This document shows, in pieces, positions 49,101 to 63,700 of a stretch of DNA of 64,000 nt; position 1 is the stretch's first letter; each line of letters opens with the position of its first letter. Source of the DNA: Trochalopteron elliotii (taxonomy: Eukaryota > Chordata > Aves > Passeriformes > Leiothrichidae); the NCBI GenBank assembly GCA_024734555.1, contig JANPWX010000449.1, forward strand, positions 2,126,287 through 2,190,286, written 5' to 3'. Under the pieces are notes generated by a model, which was not told the DNA's origin, did no database searches, and was given only the letters and a program-made list of their open reading frames with translations. The position numbers were made by a program, and so were the translations under genes.

Positions 49101-52100
49101 CTATGCTGTGTAGATAGACCATCTGTTCTATAAATACAATCCTTAAGAGAATAATACATGTATTTTCTATGCAAACTGGATTAATTTAAGAAGGAGACTA
49201 ATGATACCTTACTTTAAGTTCTATATCAACTACTACATAGTAATATTTCATGAGGGCTTTTTTTTTTCCATTTTAAAATTTCAGGAATTTTGAGTTTACA
49301 AGCATAAAATAATTCAAGTGCTAGTATACAGTATATTTCTGGAATTGAAATCTCTTGCATTATTTTGTTGATCTGGTTTCTTCTCCTGATTGAAAATTGT
49401 ACACCATAACCTGTTTATATCAGGTTCATCATTCTAGAAACCTGTATGCTGGTCCTGATGGTTATAAGGCTGAAAGCAGAGGTGGAGACATGAATTCACA
49501 GTCATGAGACAGAGAAGTTTAAGAGTTTTCTCAGGCTAAGAATCTGTGTAGAAATGTGATCAGAAGCAAGAAAGGTTTACAGCAGAAATCAAATTATAAC
49601 AGGAAAAAGAAATCAGAAGCAGCTGCCAGCAGTCACGGCTAAGCATGAAAGAGAGAAGTCCAAGGAAAAAGCCACAGTGGCACACAAAGTAGCCAATAAT
49701 GATCTGTGCAAGGAGCTGTCATACACTGCTAAGGGACACTAACCATTCTTCCTGATCAATAGTGCACCAGTGCTGTTGGCTCTATCAGCACTTCACTATC
49801 TCAGGCTAGCAGGGCTGAGTAAGAGCAGGCGGTCCACTGCAGAGCGGCATTACTGAACTTGCACATAAAAAATCATTCATGCTGCATTTTTAAATCAGTA
49901 ATGGTAGATATCAAATAAGGTAAGTTCACATCCCAAAACAACAAGCTAAATTTATAACAACATAAATCAGTTTGCTTAGGTGGATCACTCAGAAAGTGGC
50001 TGCATTTTTATATTGGAAAAGACTTAATCAAAATGAGCTATAGTCCAACTTGTCCCTTTACAATATCAAATGGTGGGTAGAAAATGGAAAATAATTCTAC
50101 TATCAGTAAAAATTAAGGACAGTTTAGATGTAGGTTTTCTTGAACTTTAACTAATGAGGCAGCTAATGACTACTGCTAGAAAGTGTGCTGAGCTTGATTA
50201 CTGCAATTTTATCTAAAGTTGAGATCAAGTTCAGGTCTTGCTCAGGAATCAGCATGTTAGTTGTGTATTGTGCCTGTAGTTCCAAGCACCGACTTCTATT
50301 TATGTCTCGTGAGTTTAACAAGTCCATTTGTTCACACTTTACTTATTTTCATTGCCACCCTCTCATCTCCTAAGAACATTCAGCATCACAGTTTTGGTGA
50401 GACTACAGGGATCAAACAAGCTGCAGAAATGAAAGGATGCTACTCCCCGGGCTGCTTTGCCTGATTCTCAGTTACCTCTGGTTTTATCTGCCAGTTAGCC
50501 ATCTGCCCAGACAGGAGAAAACATAGGGGGATCTAAAGTAGAAAGCAACCATCATTATTTCAGATTTCTATTTGGAAACTGCAGCTACAAGGATAAGGGA
50601 GCGTTACTCCAAACTGGGCAGTGTTACAGATCTCTTCTGAGCAGATGGGCTGCAAAACAGCAAACTTTGCATGGACCAGCTGCAGGCTTTCATAACAAAT
50701 ACAAGCTGCTGATAGCAGTCTAGACAGGCACAACAGCTAAAAACACGTTTCCATAATGTAATAGCCTGCTGTAGAAATGAAGATTGCTTCTTGGCATTCC
50801 TACTTAAATTTATGTGCTTATTAATAGAGTTAGATTGTTATATACTCACATACACTCCTGTACCAGCCTCTGCTAGTTAACATAAAATGGATGCTAAATG
50901 CTACCAAGGTAACTAGCTAGGAATTGAATATCACGACGAAACTTTTTTTTCTGTTTGCTTGTTTGCTTACTCAAAGGAAGCTACAGTTTTCTCAAATTCA
51001 GATTGGCAATGAGAAAGAAAGTCTGTGAAAGATCAAAATGTCATATGCTGGTCAGTTAAGCCCAAGAACATTTAATTTTTTAACTCATGTTAAGTATTTA
51101 ATTTTGGAACATCAAAAATTTTAAGACTGAATTTTCTTATCCGTACTCTGCCTTATAAAAACTATGAATCACTTGTAGTTTTAGGGTGTTTTCAAATTTT
51201 TCTTCGTTGTTTTCTTTTATTCCATATGGCCAGCAGAAATTTGGTGTCTCTCAAGAGCATGCTGTAGAGCTCCTGCTGACAGAAATACAACTTCAATAAC
51301 ATTTCACGAGAAATACAACTCTGTATGTCTTAGCAAAGATGAAAAGTAAGGATATCAGAAACATCAGAAGAGATAGCTCTCTTAGCAGTGTGATATTCAA
51401 AATATAGCTTAATCTTAAACCTGATTTTAAATGAAGTTTAGCACAACGATTTACTCATTTTGATTCAGAGGACTAAGAAATGCTTAAAAGTATCTTATTT
51501 AAATGTCTTTTGAACCAAATTTATTCAGAATTTCAATTTCAGGGGAAAAAAAACAAAACCAAAATGTTAGAATTTTACCGTTTGTATGAAAACTAACCTT
51601 AAGATCTGGAGACTCAGAATTTCATAATCTTGCTACATCAGTCTGATTTAGCAGGTTTTTTTACCCTCTGCAAACCTCTTATCATGTATAACTTATAGCT
51701 AAAGTGAGAACGTACAAGGATTTTGTAGCTCTCTTACAAGTGATTTTTTTATTCTGAGGAAAAATCAACAGAGCTAACTCCTGTCCTGAATACTCTCCAG
51801 ATCTTCCAGCACAGAAAAGACATGTCATATCTAAAAGAACTAATTTCATGGGTTGATTGCTGTGTAGGAACATGGTGTCTATTTTCTCCAACTCTATATA
51901 TACTTTCAGGTAGCTTATGATATTTGGTGATATTTCAGTTAACTGAGTTAATTATTTAAGTAATGCAGGATAAGTGAATCATAAATTCCACAGACTCTCT
52001 GTTTCTTGCATGTAAAAATTTCTCTCACAGCTGCTTTGGCTTTGACTTTGACCTTTGACTTTGTGCAGTGTGGTGGCTGTGTCCTGTATTCCCAAGTGCT

Positions 52101-54770
52101 GGCCATGCTTTGCTGTGAGTGCCATGAGGTCAGATATTTTGGCTGTCCCTCCACACCATCACACACCATGTGCTCTGTGTCCTGTCACCCCTCAGAGAGC
52201 TGCCAGAATGGCCTAGACCAAAATGCATCTGTATTGTCTAGATTTTCTTCATTCTAACATGCTATCTGTGTATAGTAGACATGACTTTTTTTTTTTTAAT
52301 ACAGCTGACCTTTAGTCCAAACACTATGAAATAAATGAAAAATGCAAGCCTTTAAATCAAACCCTTAGGCCCTGTTCTTAAACTTCAGAGAATTAGCTAT
52401 TAAGAATTGAAAATGCTGGTGTACATACATTTATGATAATATATTGTTGCAATAATGCAGCAGTTAGCTTTTTGGCAGAGTTTTGAGTCAGATTTCAGTG
52501 AGTTGTTTCACCATATTCAGTATTCAAGAACACGTGATACATTTGTGTCCATTAAATCAAGAAAGGGAAATGATAAGCAAAAGACATCACTAGAGTCTAG
52601 ATTTCCTCCAGGTCCTATGATGATGAGACTTAGGATATTTATAAAGTGGATTATACAAAAATATTCAGACTTTCTCTCCAGATGTCTTCTCAAACTAGAA
52701 GAGAGAAAAGACTACTGAGAAAAATACAGTGTGAAACACTGCTTTAATAATGCCAGATGAGAAGAATCCTGTTCAGAAATCAAAATGACTTTGCAGTTTT
52801 GTAAAAAGAGGATAAAGATATGTGACCAAAACCTCAAACTGCATTTAAAGCAAACAGAAAAAGATCCTATCATAAAGCAAAACCTCATAAATATGTCAGT
52901 CTTTCATTCTCCTTTGTTCAGTACGTGATAGTTCTAAACAATTCTGCTTTTAAGATTTTCTTTTTGAGTGTCTTTTTTGATATTGTTTTGCATATAATAT
53001 TGCATAGATCTGTAACCAATTCTGTGACTAACAGAGAGAAAAGAAAGAATGTACATTATTTAATAAAAACAAGAAGGAAAAAGTTGTAGTCTTTTAATGT
53101 CTTTGGAAAAAAAATTACTACAAAATCATAGAAATAGTTTTACATGTAAATAACACGTTAGTGTTCTAGGAAGGTTACTGGAGCTTTCCTTGCTTTTCTG
53201 TTCTGTTTTGTTTGAAGATATTCTTCTATTCAGACTAATGATTCAGACTAAAAATTATGTGCTGTATAAGCTCCACAATATTTTTATTGGGTTTTCCTGT
53301 AACAAAGCAAGTGTAGTCTTCTGGTATTTTCTAGTTACATAACCAGGGAAGAAGAATTAATTAGGATGTAAGTACTTTCAATCATTCAGATTTGTATAAG
53401 CAAATCTAATAACTCAGTGTTATTAAATATGCTTCTGCAGTGTTCTTCAGCATCAATCACAGAGAAAGAAAAGGGGGGAATATTACTTATTTAAATTTTT
53501 CAGATTAGTATAAATAATGCAGTGAGAAGAGTGCAGATGGAAAGCATCACATGCTCCCTGCCTCTTCCCTCTCTCTCCTACCTTGTTTTTCAATGCCTCA
53601 GCAGAGGAAACTGCCTCAAAGAGGGAGTTTCTTACTTGTTTGGAAGCTCCCTGAAGCCAATGGGGAAACTCCAGCGTGCCCCAGTGAGTCAGTTACTTAT
53701 GTGCCATGAGATCTGGCTTGCAGGAGTTTGCATCATCGTACCTGGGAGAAAGGAAAAAAATACTGTAAAAGAAAGGAGAATGAAAACCAGAGCAGTGAAT
53801 TTCCTACCCCCAACGAGGGAGTTTCAAAGCATGAGTTGAACTTTATAATTCTCTCAGTTGGATGTACTGTGATACTGTAGTCCTTTTCCCATTTTAGATG
53901 AAATAACCCTTAGCAAAAGAAAAGAGGCAGCAGGATTCAGGGCAAATATGACTTTTTCCTATTCTGATCTCAGCTTCTGTGATAAAAACACAGGAATAAC
54001 CACATCTGGCTCTCCAGGAAGGACTTAAATGCCTTTGTTTCAAGGCATTCTGTATTTAAGTGCCCCATGGATGCCTTGCTATTATCAAAGCATGGAAAAA
54101 TGCCTGGGAGTTACGTGACAAACACTGTTAACCTGCCTGAAGTGAATGATTTCTAAAACTCAGTGCAAAACTAAATGCTTTTCAGTTGATTTGTTTTCTA
54201 ACAGATGCTGTTGTTTGAATTGCGTGTTTGACTCTACTCATGTTAATTAGACATAACTCTGCATCTGAGTCCCCCAGGTCAGTGTTTTATATCCAACATT
54301 TTTTCTGTCATATTGTTGGTTTTCAGCCACTATTGTACCACAGTCAGTTTATTCACATGCAATGCTTATTTGCCATAAGCGAGCAATTCGGTTTCATTAA
54401 CAGACCTTGTTCCTGACAAACTAACAGCTGTGGCACTCCTAGTCCTCAGAGCACCTGTGACTGGGTTTCTACATGCGTGGAAATCACTGTACACGTTTTT
54501 CCCATTTGCCTCTATAAATACAAATCTGTCTGGCTCTGAGAGGAGCAGCACTGACACATGCATGAATTCCCTTGTTTGTAGGACAAATGCACCATTCTAG
54601 GAATGGTTTTCCTGGAAATACAGTTAAGTGGCTGTGCATAACTATTCTGAAACATTGCCTGAACACTTACAACTGAACATTAATTTATCAGTTTTGGTAA
54701 CTAACAAGTAAAAAAGCCCCTTTGATGTGCACGGTTTCCTGATTGATAATTTGTGAGATCATTACAAAAA
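43123..54770. other. Noncoding stretch, no gene or transposon recognised
   Basis: About 11.6 kb of mostly non-repetitive DNA. Locally GC-richer patches occur at about 45110-45400, 52000-52260 and 53520-53840. Their open frames (93, 83 and 105 codons) have no recognised domain. Segments at about 48080-48610 and 54180-54420 read like possible conserved noncoding elements (see findings). If a host gene has small coding exons here, I could not identify them from sequence alone. Confidence 0.5.
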
Positions 54771-55192
54771 TCATAGTATCATAGAATGGTTTGGGTTGGA
54801 AGGGACCTTAAAAATCATCTAGTTCCATCCTCCTTGCCATGGGCAGGGCCACCTTTCACTAGACCAAGTTCATCATCCAACCTGGTCTTGAGCACTTCCA
54901 GAAATAGGGAAGCTTCTCTGGGAAACCTGTGCCAGTGCCTCACTGCTATCACAGTAAAGAATTTTTTTCCTAACATCTTATCCAAACTTGCCATCTTTCC
55001 GTTTGAAGCCATTCCCTTTCCTCTTATCACTACATGCTCTTGTCAAAAGTCCTTCTCCTGCCCTCTAGTAGCTCCCCTTAGGTACTGGAAGGTGCCATAA
55101 GGTCTCTCTGGAGCCTTCTCTTCTCTAGGCTGGACAAACAGGGTTTCCTCAACCTTCTTTGACCTGCTGGTCACACTGCTTTTAATGTAGCT
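54771..55192 (-). mobile_element. CR1 LINE 3' end, well preserved, minus strand
   Basis: The plus strand begins TCATAGTATCATAGAATGG, the inverted terminal repeat of CR1, followed by TTTGGGTTGGAAGGGACC and ATCATCTAGTTCCA. It continues through GCCACCTTTCACTAGACCA, CACAGTAAAGAATTTTTT, CTCCTGCCCTCTAGTAG, and CTCTAGGCTGGACAAAC to a TTTAATGTAGC end. About 420 bp are kept and divergence looks lower than in the other CR1 pieces here. The 71- and 104-codon open frames over it are incidental. Confidence 0.96.
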
Positions 55193-57650
55193 TCTTTCAA
55201 TACAAATATATGTGACAGAGTGATAGCAGAATAAGTCAGAGGATATGAGTCAAGACATTATGAGGATAAGTATGTCAGCATCCTGGTCTTTTGCTCAAGA
55301 CTAGGTATCTTCTTTAAAAGCCAGTAAGAGAGATTTTACGGGAAAAAGGAAGAACATGTCTGTGAGAGAGGGGATGAAAAGTATAAGCACCAGAAAGACT
55401 CTTCTCTGAAAATAATGAAGAGAAGAAAAGTAAGAGAAAAATTTCTGGAAGTTAACTTTGAAAAAAAGAGATTTAGTGGGTTTTGTCTGATTTTCATTTA
55501 ACTGATAAATTCAGATTTTAGATGAGTCAATACAGGGCATTTAAAATGTACTTTTTGAGGTACCAAATGACAGTAGTGGGTTTACTATGATAAAAAAATC
55601 AAAACGGTCTTGCACCCAGAAAGGATGTGAAGAGCTCAATAACTATTGCACTGAAGCTATTCTGAGGTCTGTGGATACTAGCTTGTGATATATCTTAGTT
55701 AATAACTTTGTAGTTTCTGATGCTTGTCTAATATTTAGCTCTGGAAAGAAAAGTCAATATCTTTCATCAGCAATGGTGTGAGTCATACTCTTTATTGGAG
55801 GAGTCAATTCTGTGTGGGAGTGGGACCTAAATGAATGTTTATATGTGGAAAAACAATTTTGTTTTTCAAACCTAAAATATATGCTCTTTCAGAATACAGT
55901 TAGAGATGGCATTTTAAAGTATTTTTCTTTTCTACACAAATCCTCTATGAAACGCCATTTATGTGTCAGAGATCATAAAATGGTACAATTTCTTTGCAAA
56001 CTTTTTTTTTCCTTAACCATAAAATCAAAGGTCTTTTAGATCAAAGCTTTTAAGAGACACTGTGACAGATAACAGAGCACAGTCTTTCTCCCTAAAGTTC
56101 TATGTTTAAAGATACTCACTGTAAAATTTCCTAGAAAGATGAGATTTTTAGAGAAAACTAATTAACTTTATCTTGATTAGATCAGCTTCTAAAGTTAAAA
56201 AATTGAGGTTATAAAGCTGATGTAATTTATGTAAACCCCATGAAATATGCTGACAAAGTGATCACTCTGTTCACTACCTTTCACTATCCAAATCCTACAT
56301 ATTGAGTTGCCTTGATCATCCAAGCACAGTTAGGTTAACTGCTTTTGTGAACCATAAATTAAGGATCATTTAATTTTATTAAAAACCTTGTTAATTTTAC
56401 CTTTCTTTTACTTGTCACACAGTGGGGTTTTGTACAATAGTTTTAAAAAGTAAAAGAAAACTTCTGAAATATTTATTTATGTAGTGGAAGGGTTATAATT
56501 ACTATAGTTTGAACTTAAGTCATTTTTGTTTAAGAGGAACGAGAGTTCTTTGGTTTAATGATTAAAAAGCTAGTTCTTGAAGCAGATATACTTCTTCTAT
56601 ACAAAGAACAGGTGACTGAAATGAGACTCTTGAAGAAAGGGTTGGATAAAGACCTCTTCTAGAGTCAATCTGTCTATGGAATGAATTGTAGATGGTGCAT
56701 ATTTGACACTCCAGAGTTTGTTACACTGAGAAAACTGCTCAAACTTTGATGATGGTGTGTCTCTGAGTGGAAGGGTTCAATAAGGAGATGATCAGACATC
56801 CTTTTCATATATGAATTTAAATTATTAGATTTGGGGTGTTTAGCTACATTTTTCACCAGACATGTTGTCAGTCCTCTCACTGCTAGAGAGGATTTGCTGT
56901 TACATTATCTGATCCAGCCAACAAGACATGCCTGATTCCTCACTCTTGTGACCCACTGTGAAAATTCCAGACTCATGCTCTTCCATCCAAGGAATCTGAG
57001 TGTGAACCAGGAACTGAGGAAGCTGCTATCACAATCAGATGAGCTCTTCCAGGCACAATTTCAAGCACCTTTGGCTATGGATTCTGACCTCAGCCCTGGG
57101 AGTGTTCTGCTGTTTCATCTCTTGGGTGGCATGAGCGGGAGTGCTGGGAAGCAACTGGGCAGGAGGCAGAGAGCAAGTGCCACAGTTATTTACTGCACCA
57201 GTACCAGTCTATGACTCCAGCTCACCTGTAAACAGTGATTGTCCCTACTCCAGAAGTCACTGAAGATTATGCGTCCTTCTTTTGCACAGAAAATCTCTCT
57301 CCTTTACATCTTCGCTGAAATCATACACAGCCTCTCTCCTTCTCTGATAAGTTTTTCTGGTTAATGTCTAAAGAATACCTTTTTCTGATTCAGTTAAGAG
57401 CTGAAACACATTAACAGCCTGGTATCATTAACTTTACCTTACATATTGCTTTTGCAGTGAAGGATTCTATCTAGAAAACACCAAAACAAAATCATTTTCT
57501 TCTTTTACTTTTCAGCATGAGTTTCTGTCAGGAGGTCTGATTGCTTAGAATTCATAGGAGATGGGAAATGCACATGGTGAAATGGTATTTTCTTTTTTCT
57601 ATTTCGGATGTTGAATTTTCCAAGAAAAACAAAAAAGCATGTTGAAAAAA
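55193..57650. other. AT-rich noncoding stretch, no gene seen
   Basis: No gene or repeat family recognised. A GC-richer patch at about 57060-57215 has an open frame on the plus strand without recognisable features. Confidence 0.55.
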
Positions 57651-57704
57651 TAATATATACATATATATGTGTGTGTGTGTATGTATGTGTGTATATAGTA
57701 TATG
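57651..57704. repeat. (TA)n/(TG)n compound microsatellite
   Basis: A TATATACATATATA segment is followed by about six TG units, then ATGTATGTGTGTATATA. Both strands are open across it, giving repetitive Tyr, Val, Cys, His and Thr peptides, which are artefacts. Confidence 0.92.
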
Positions 57705-60700
57705 CTATTTTTAGGCAGAAACCATTTTCTGACTTCCAGAGAGACCACTTTTATGAAAATGTGAAGGCAACCTGTATCCTGGCAGGCTTCACATCGACTG
57801 AGATTTGGCCTTAGACAAAGGAATTTGTGTTGCAGTATAGCTATAGCTGTACCCATCCATCTTTCTTTCGAAGCCTGATATTGCACTGGTTAAATAATGG
57901 ACAAGGAGAAAAACTCTGTCTTGGCATTTTAGAGTTCACCATAGAGTTAGTCTTAGTTTTTTGTGAGATTTACTCTGTCCTTGCAAACCTAACCCTCCCT
58001 GGCGCCTTCCAGGTTTAGCACAGAGAAAAGTGCCTATTTTTGCATGCTCTGGAGGAGTTTCTCCTTCTACTGATTACAGTAAAAGCTTGAGATTATCCAA
58101 CCTTGGTTAAACACAGCCTTTACAAACATTCACCTCCATTTATATTCACAAATTAAATTATTCACAACCATACCTCTAAAGAACAAAAAACTCAACACAT
58201 TTCACAATCTCTTGTGACACTGAATTACACAGACTCTGCTAAGCATAAAGAGGTAGCCCATACATGTTTAGCACAGAATTTGCTTATGCGTGAATTTGAG
58301 GATCTTGACAAATGCTGGACATGGTCTGGACTGGATTAAAGAAATGTTTATTTAGAAGATGTCCAGCAAGAGGCATCAGGTCCTTGACTGAGTCTGTGAA
58401 GGTCAAATTCAATTCTCTGTTTCAGGCTTCCTGTGAAGGAATGGTGTGACTCAGAATATGAAGTTAGTTATGTATCATTCAGCTCTTACAGTACTGAACT
58501 ACTTAGGTTCCTAAGACTTGCTTTCTTTGATGGCTCAGATACTTAGAAGTTTATGTCTCGTTAAATCATTTTTTAATACAGTTTAAAGTGCTCTATAAAG
58601 TTTCAGGGCTATCAAAACAGTAAAATTACCTGACAAAATCCTGAGAAGATTATGCTTACCCCCTTAGTCATAGTATGAGGAAATTCTTATTTCTGTGATT
58701 AGTAATGACTTACACTGTTGAGCATGGCAGTCTGAATTAGGACAACTATATTACAAAAAAAAGTCGTGAGTTTTTCAGGAAGAAATATTTGGCTGTTCAG
58801 TTCTGTACACAAGCATCACAGCCTTGGAAACTGCTTATGGCTCCTATGCGGAATGCTCTTTGCAGAGTTAGGCTTGCCCCTGGCCTATTGACATAGAACT
58901 GACCTTAGCTGTGAAGTTAATATAATGCAATTAATAAAGCAAGAGAGAAAACTAATACAAAGAAAGGCAGGGAGAATCAGAGGACATAAACAAGGAAAAC
59001 AAGTTATAGAGTAGAAAGCAATAGGAGAGTTGGGGAGGAAGAAATGCCTGGTTTTGGAAATGAGGAATCCTTCTCCATTTCCTACGTCATTGTATTTCCC
59101 TAAACCAGCATTCAATAGTACGAATCTAAATTTTTCATTAGTTTGTAACTAACTATATTATGCTGAGAGCATGCAGGGAAAAATTCAAACACAACATAAT
59201 GGCAAATCAGATAAAAGTAACCACCTTCCAGTGACATTTCTCCTTCCTATTAAAACTGCTGTACACATGTAACTGTTGGCAATAAAATGTCAAGAATGAG
59301 AGAGAAACTTGAAAGATCCTTGATACAATAGGAAAAAAAGTTGATTTTTCTAAAAAAGGACAATGTTCTGCACTGTTATGGGTCCTAATTATGAACAAAC
59401 CAGACTTTGACTGAAAGCTGAGACTTTCATCTCCTGTTTTCAGAAAGCATAAGACTACATTTGTTTTGAGAGATAATGAGTTTGACACAGAAAGCTCAGC
59501 CTGGTTACCTTTGAGCTCAGCAGTATATGGTCTAAAACTCCACTAATGATGTGAAAACTTGAATTTCCCATGCTCTGAAAGTATGTGTTCCACTCTTGGA
59601 AGACGCTTGCTTATCCAGCTGTCCACGAACATCACTCAGTACTGTTGCATGTTGCATGTCATTAACAGAGAGTGGTAGAATAAGTAAATTGAATTTTGAA
59701 TAAAGGACAACTGCCTGTATATTGCCTGTGTAGGAAAGATATAAGCATTCAGATATATAGTTTTTTGGCCTCACAAATCAGTCTTTGTTTGCTCGTCTTC
59801 CTCACATACTAACTTAAATATCTGTCCTTATCTGTCTACTTAAAAATCACTGACAAATGTGATGCTGAATGGACTCTAAGCCAAAATTGACAAATTCTTA
59901 ATCCCAGTCATTCTAATGGAAAAAAAAAAGATATTTTGATCAAGGATAAAGTTTGTAGTTATAAAATCCTTTTTTTGGTATTTTAAGTTGGCACTTCATT
60001 AATTACTCAACATCGCAACAGCATTTCATGAGAAGAGCCATGGGCTTGTTCTATGAAATAGGATAATAAATGATCTTCTAGAATAACATTATTGATTTAA
60101 ATTAAAACATAATGGAAAAAAGAATTAAAACTTGGCATAATTGGTTTTATACTCCCTTTCAGTCCTTTGGAGTTTGCACAGGGATATTCTATGAGCAATA
60201 CTGTAGACTCATGGATTCCCAACATACGGTAGCACTGTGACTAGTTTAGCCAAATCAAAAAATTCAAGATTACCTCATTATCCAGATAGAAAGGATTTAA
60301 CAGTGATTGATTTCTGTCATAGTGGGATAATTAACCTTACCACTTACAATATGTAGTTATTCATTAAGAGTATCTCACACCAATTGCCAGAAATTATTAA
60401 GCTAAACCTCATGATACTTGCAAAGAAAGAATAATTATCCCCACTTTGCAGGTGGAAAAGCTGATTACATACAGATGCTCACAAATTCCTTACATCCATG
60501 ACATACAGACACCACTACACAAAAAGAGATAAGGATGTATTTTCCTAATTGATTAGCTAATATTTGGCATTATATCCATACTGAAATGTATAGCTTAATT
60601 TTCTGAGATGCTGAAAGTCTTATTTCACGGTCAAAAGAACATGGAGATGAAGCTTAAACACAAATCAGGAACAAGCTACATCCGAGCAGCTTCAGAAATT

Positions 60701-63700
60701 CAGGTTTGCTTTTGAAAGCATGGGAAGATGTATAAAAAAACACACAAGAAAGTTCAACAGAACTCTCAATCAAATATTAGTTTTCTTTATTTGAATATTG
60801 TCATTATGGGTATTAGTTTCTATATGCCAGAGATGTAGGTTAAGGGACTTTGATCATACATAGATTGCAGAGAGTACAACAATGAGAGTACAACACTGCG
60901 TAACTTTGAATTCTATCACCTTTACCTTGTTTTTTAATTATTTTCATTCATTAAAATATGACATACTTGATTTAATTTAAAAAAATCCTCTCTGGTAGCT
61001 AATTTAACATCTGTTAATTTGTACGGGGGCAGGGTGATGCTTTACATTACCAGTGCAAAGCAGAGAAGACATGGACGTCACAGCTGTGTTGCCCGCTATC
61101 AGTACTCTGTGTTCTCCTGATCCTGCTAGGGAGAGCGGAAAAACCATTATCCACTCAGAAAATCCATATCTAGCTTAATAATAATGAACAGTTCTCTTTC
61201 AGTTTCCTAAACCTTTGTAAAGCCCTTGTGTTTGAAAAACATAATCACTCTTAGATAAGCAAAGCATGGCAAAGTTGTCTCACACAGAGTGCTCCTTTTC
61301 TGGTTTGTATAGATTTAGACAGGGGAAAGGCAGTGAATCTAACTGAACCCAATCTTCATTGGCCCTACATTTTAATCATCATTTAATCCCCCAGTATTTG
61401 CAGGGATGCTTTTGTAAACTAAAGTAACAGAAAAACAAAGAATGACCAGGGAAAAGTGAGAGAGTTAGGACAAGCATGCATATAAGGTTTCTTTCTATCA
61501 AAAAAAAAGAAGAGGTTTCAATTAAATTTTCAATATTTTTCAATAATTTTCTTTTCATCATTTTTTTCTTCATTAATTTTATTTATTCTCTCATCCAATT
61601 ATTTGACATAGAAAGATATAGTGTACAAAGTATGGCTAAAAATGCTTTCATCATTAGGTGGGCTTAAGAGCCGAAGATAAGGAACCTGTGAAAAAATATG
61701 TCTTGAGAAAAACACCCATTAGAGAACAGTCTACTTGATTTAATGATGTGTCAAATAGGATAGAAACCTTATTGAGTACCAGGGCTTAAGTATTTTTTCA
61801 AGTTTTGTTTGAGATAGTGGAGTATAGTGTGAATGCTGTGAAGGTGATAGACCATAAAACTGGTGATGTGAAGGAATGAAAATGGTCAAATACAGCTGTC
61901 CTTGCTTTTGCTGAGTAAATAGGAGCTTACTTGTCCTGCTGGGATTATTTGCAGAGCACAGTTTGTCAGTAAATATGTGTGAGAATCAGCTGTGAGTGAA
62001 AAAAATATCCTGAATGTGTCTGCGGAAACCAAATTGTATTTGTCTTGTCCAGTCATTCCTGATAACTTATAAAGTTAGAAAATCCCCTTATTTTATCTGG
62101 GGGAACCTTGGTGTAAGCCTTCTGATGAAGAACAGGTACATCAGAATCCTTGATTTCCTTCTCCATAAGGTAATTAACAAACCCATTAATAACCCAGCTG
62201 TCTGCTGTACCTTAAAGGTACAGAAAGTCAGAGGTGAGACCACATGGTCTAATCGCAGCTAATTGGGATCACATTCCCTTTTAAGACCTTGCTTCTTTTA
62301 GTGACCCCCTCCTACCCCAGCAAAGGGATGGCTAGGAGCAAGTGAGGACATTAACCTCTTCTTCTCTCACTGCTGGGTCTGAGAGCCCTGAGTGATGCAG
62401 CCAGGGTTGGACTTGGTTAGCTTTGGACTATCAGTGTCAGGAGCAGGACTGCAGCTCATCCAAATCTGGAAAGCAGGATGGCTTCATGTTTGGGTTCAGG
62501 CTTGACTCAGTACCTGTTTTATCAATACCTGTTTGTTCCCATCCTGGAACATTAGCTCTTTTTCTGTGATTCCAATAAAGTCAGTGTTACCCTGGTGATT
62601 TCAGAGAGAAAGAGCAAAGTCATCAGAGGAGAGAAATGGTTTTGTTAATTGAGTCTGCTACCTCCTAGTTCTTGTGTCAATATGAATTCAGTGGTTTGCC
62701 AAATTTTTCTAAGGAGATTAATGATTTTGGCTGCCTAATTTAGGAAACATTTAAAGCCTCTTGGACTTTAGGAAGTGAAAGTTGTGTTCCACTGAAGTGC
62801 TTCAGGCTGGGTAGTAAAACCCATATCTCTGAATTTGCACCCACCCAAATATAAGTATATATATTTGTACGTGTTCTTTTCTTTGCTACAGTTGTGCATT
62901 TGGCTGAACATGCATTTGCTGCTTCCTCTCTTTGTTTTCCTAAACTGACAGTCTGAATCTCTATAAAAATGTATATTCGCTCACAGCTCTAGCTTCTTTG
63001 ATAGAAATCAGCTAACTTCATATTTTCCCTGTAATAGAAAGATTCAAGAAGTGCTACTTATAGTAAAACAAATGAATCAATAATCTACCTCCATGATTTG
63101 ATTTGGGAAACAAAAAAAGAGCTGCTGTTCATATCCACATTATTACACTGCTCTGGAAATTCATGCCATTTTTAGAATTTTCCTTCCATGACAGGTTTCC
63201 ATGCTGAGCTGGAATTCAGCTTTGAGTTTTCTACTTGCTCTGAAAGCTTTATCCTATTAAAAAAAAAAAAAAAAGTTTCTCACCATTTTTATTAGGTTTT
63301 TTCCCCTAAAGATTTATAAAAAATGTTAAGATGTTTTAATTAAAAACCCATATGAGAAAATATGTGTTCTTAACTACTTCCCAAAGCACTAAATACATTT
63401 CCTCCTAGGTGTTTATGCTTGTAAGCTTCCACGATGCATTCTTATAAGACTGAAAAATAAGTTCTGCAAAATAACTTATCATTATAACTAGAATTTTTAT
63501 TAGTACCATGCTACTTGCAAACCAATGAGTAAGTCTTCAAAGTAATTCAAAATTACAGTTCGAGGTCTCTATTGAGTTGTGCATAGATCACCAAAAAAAC
63601 TGACCATTTTTTGGGTCAAGCATTTTTAATTAAAATAATCTTAACTTAGATGCTCTGCCTTCTTTTTTGCTCATAAATTCATGTCAAAGGAAAATTATTG

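Noticed and set aside
53522..53839. 105-codon plus-strand frame in a GC-richer patch
   Set aside because: Ordinary composition shift. The predicted peptide has no recognisable motif, and no splice or promoter evidence supports it.
57599..57886. Tyr/Ile/His/Thr-rich and Val/Cys-rich open frames on both strands
   Set aside because: They translate the (TA)n/(TG)n microsatellite at 57651-57704.
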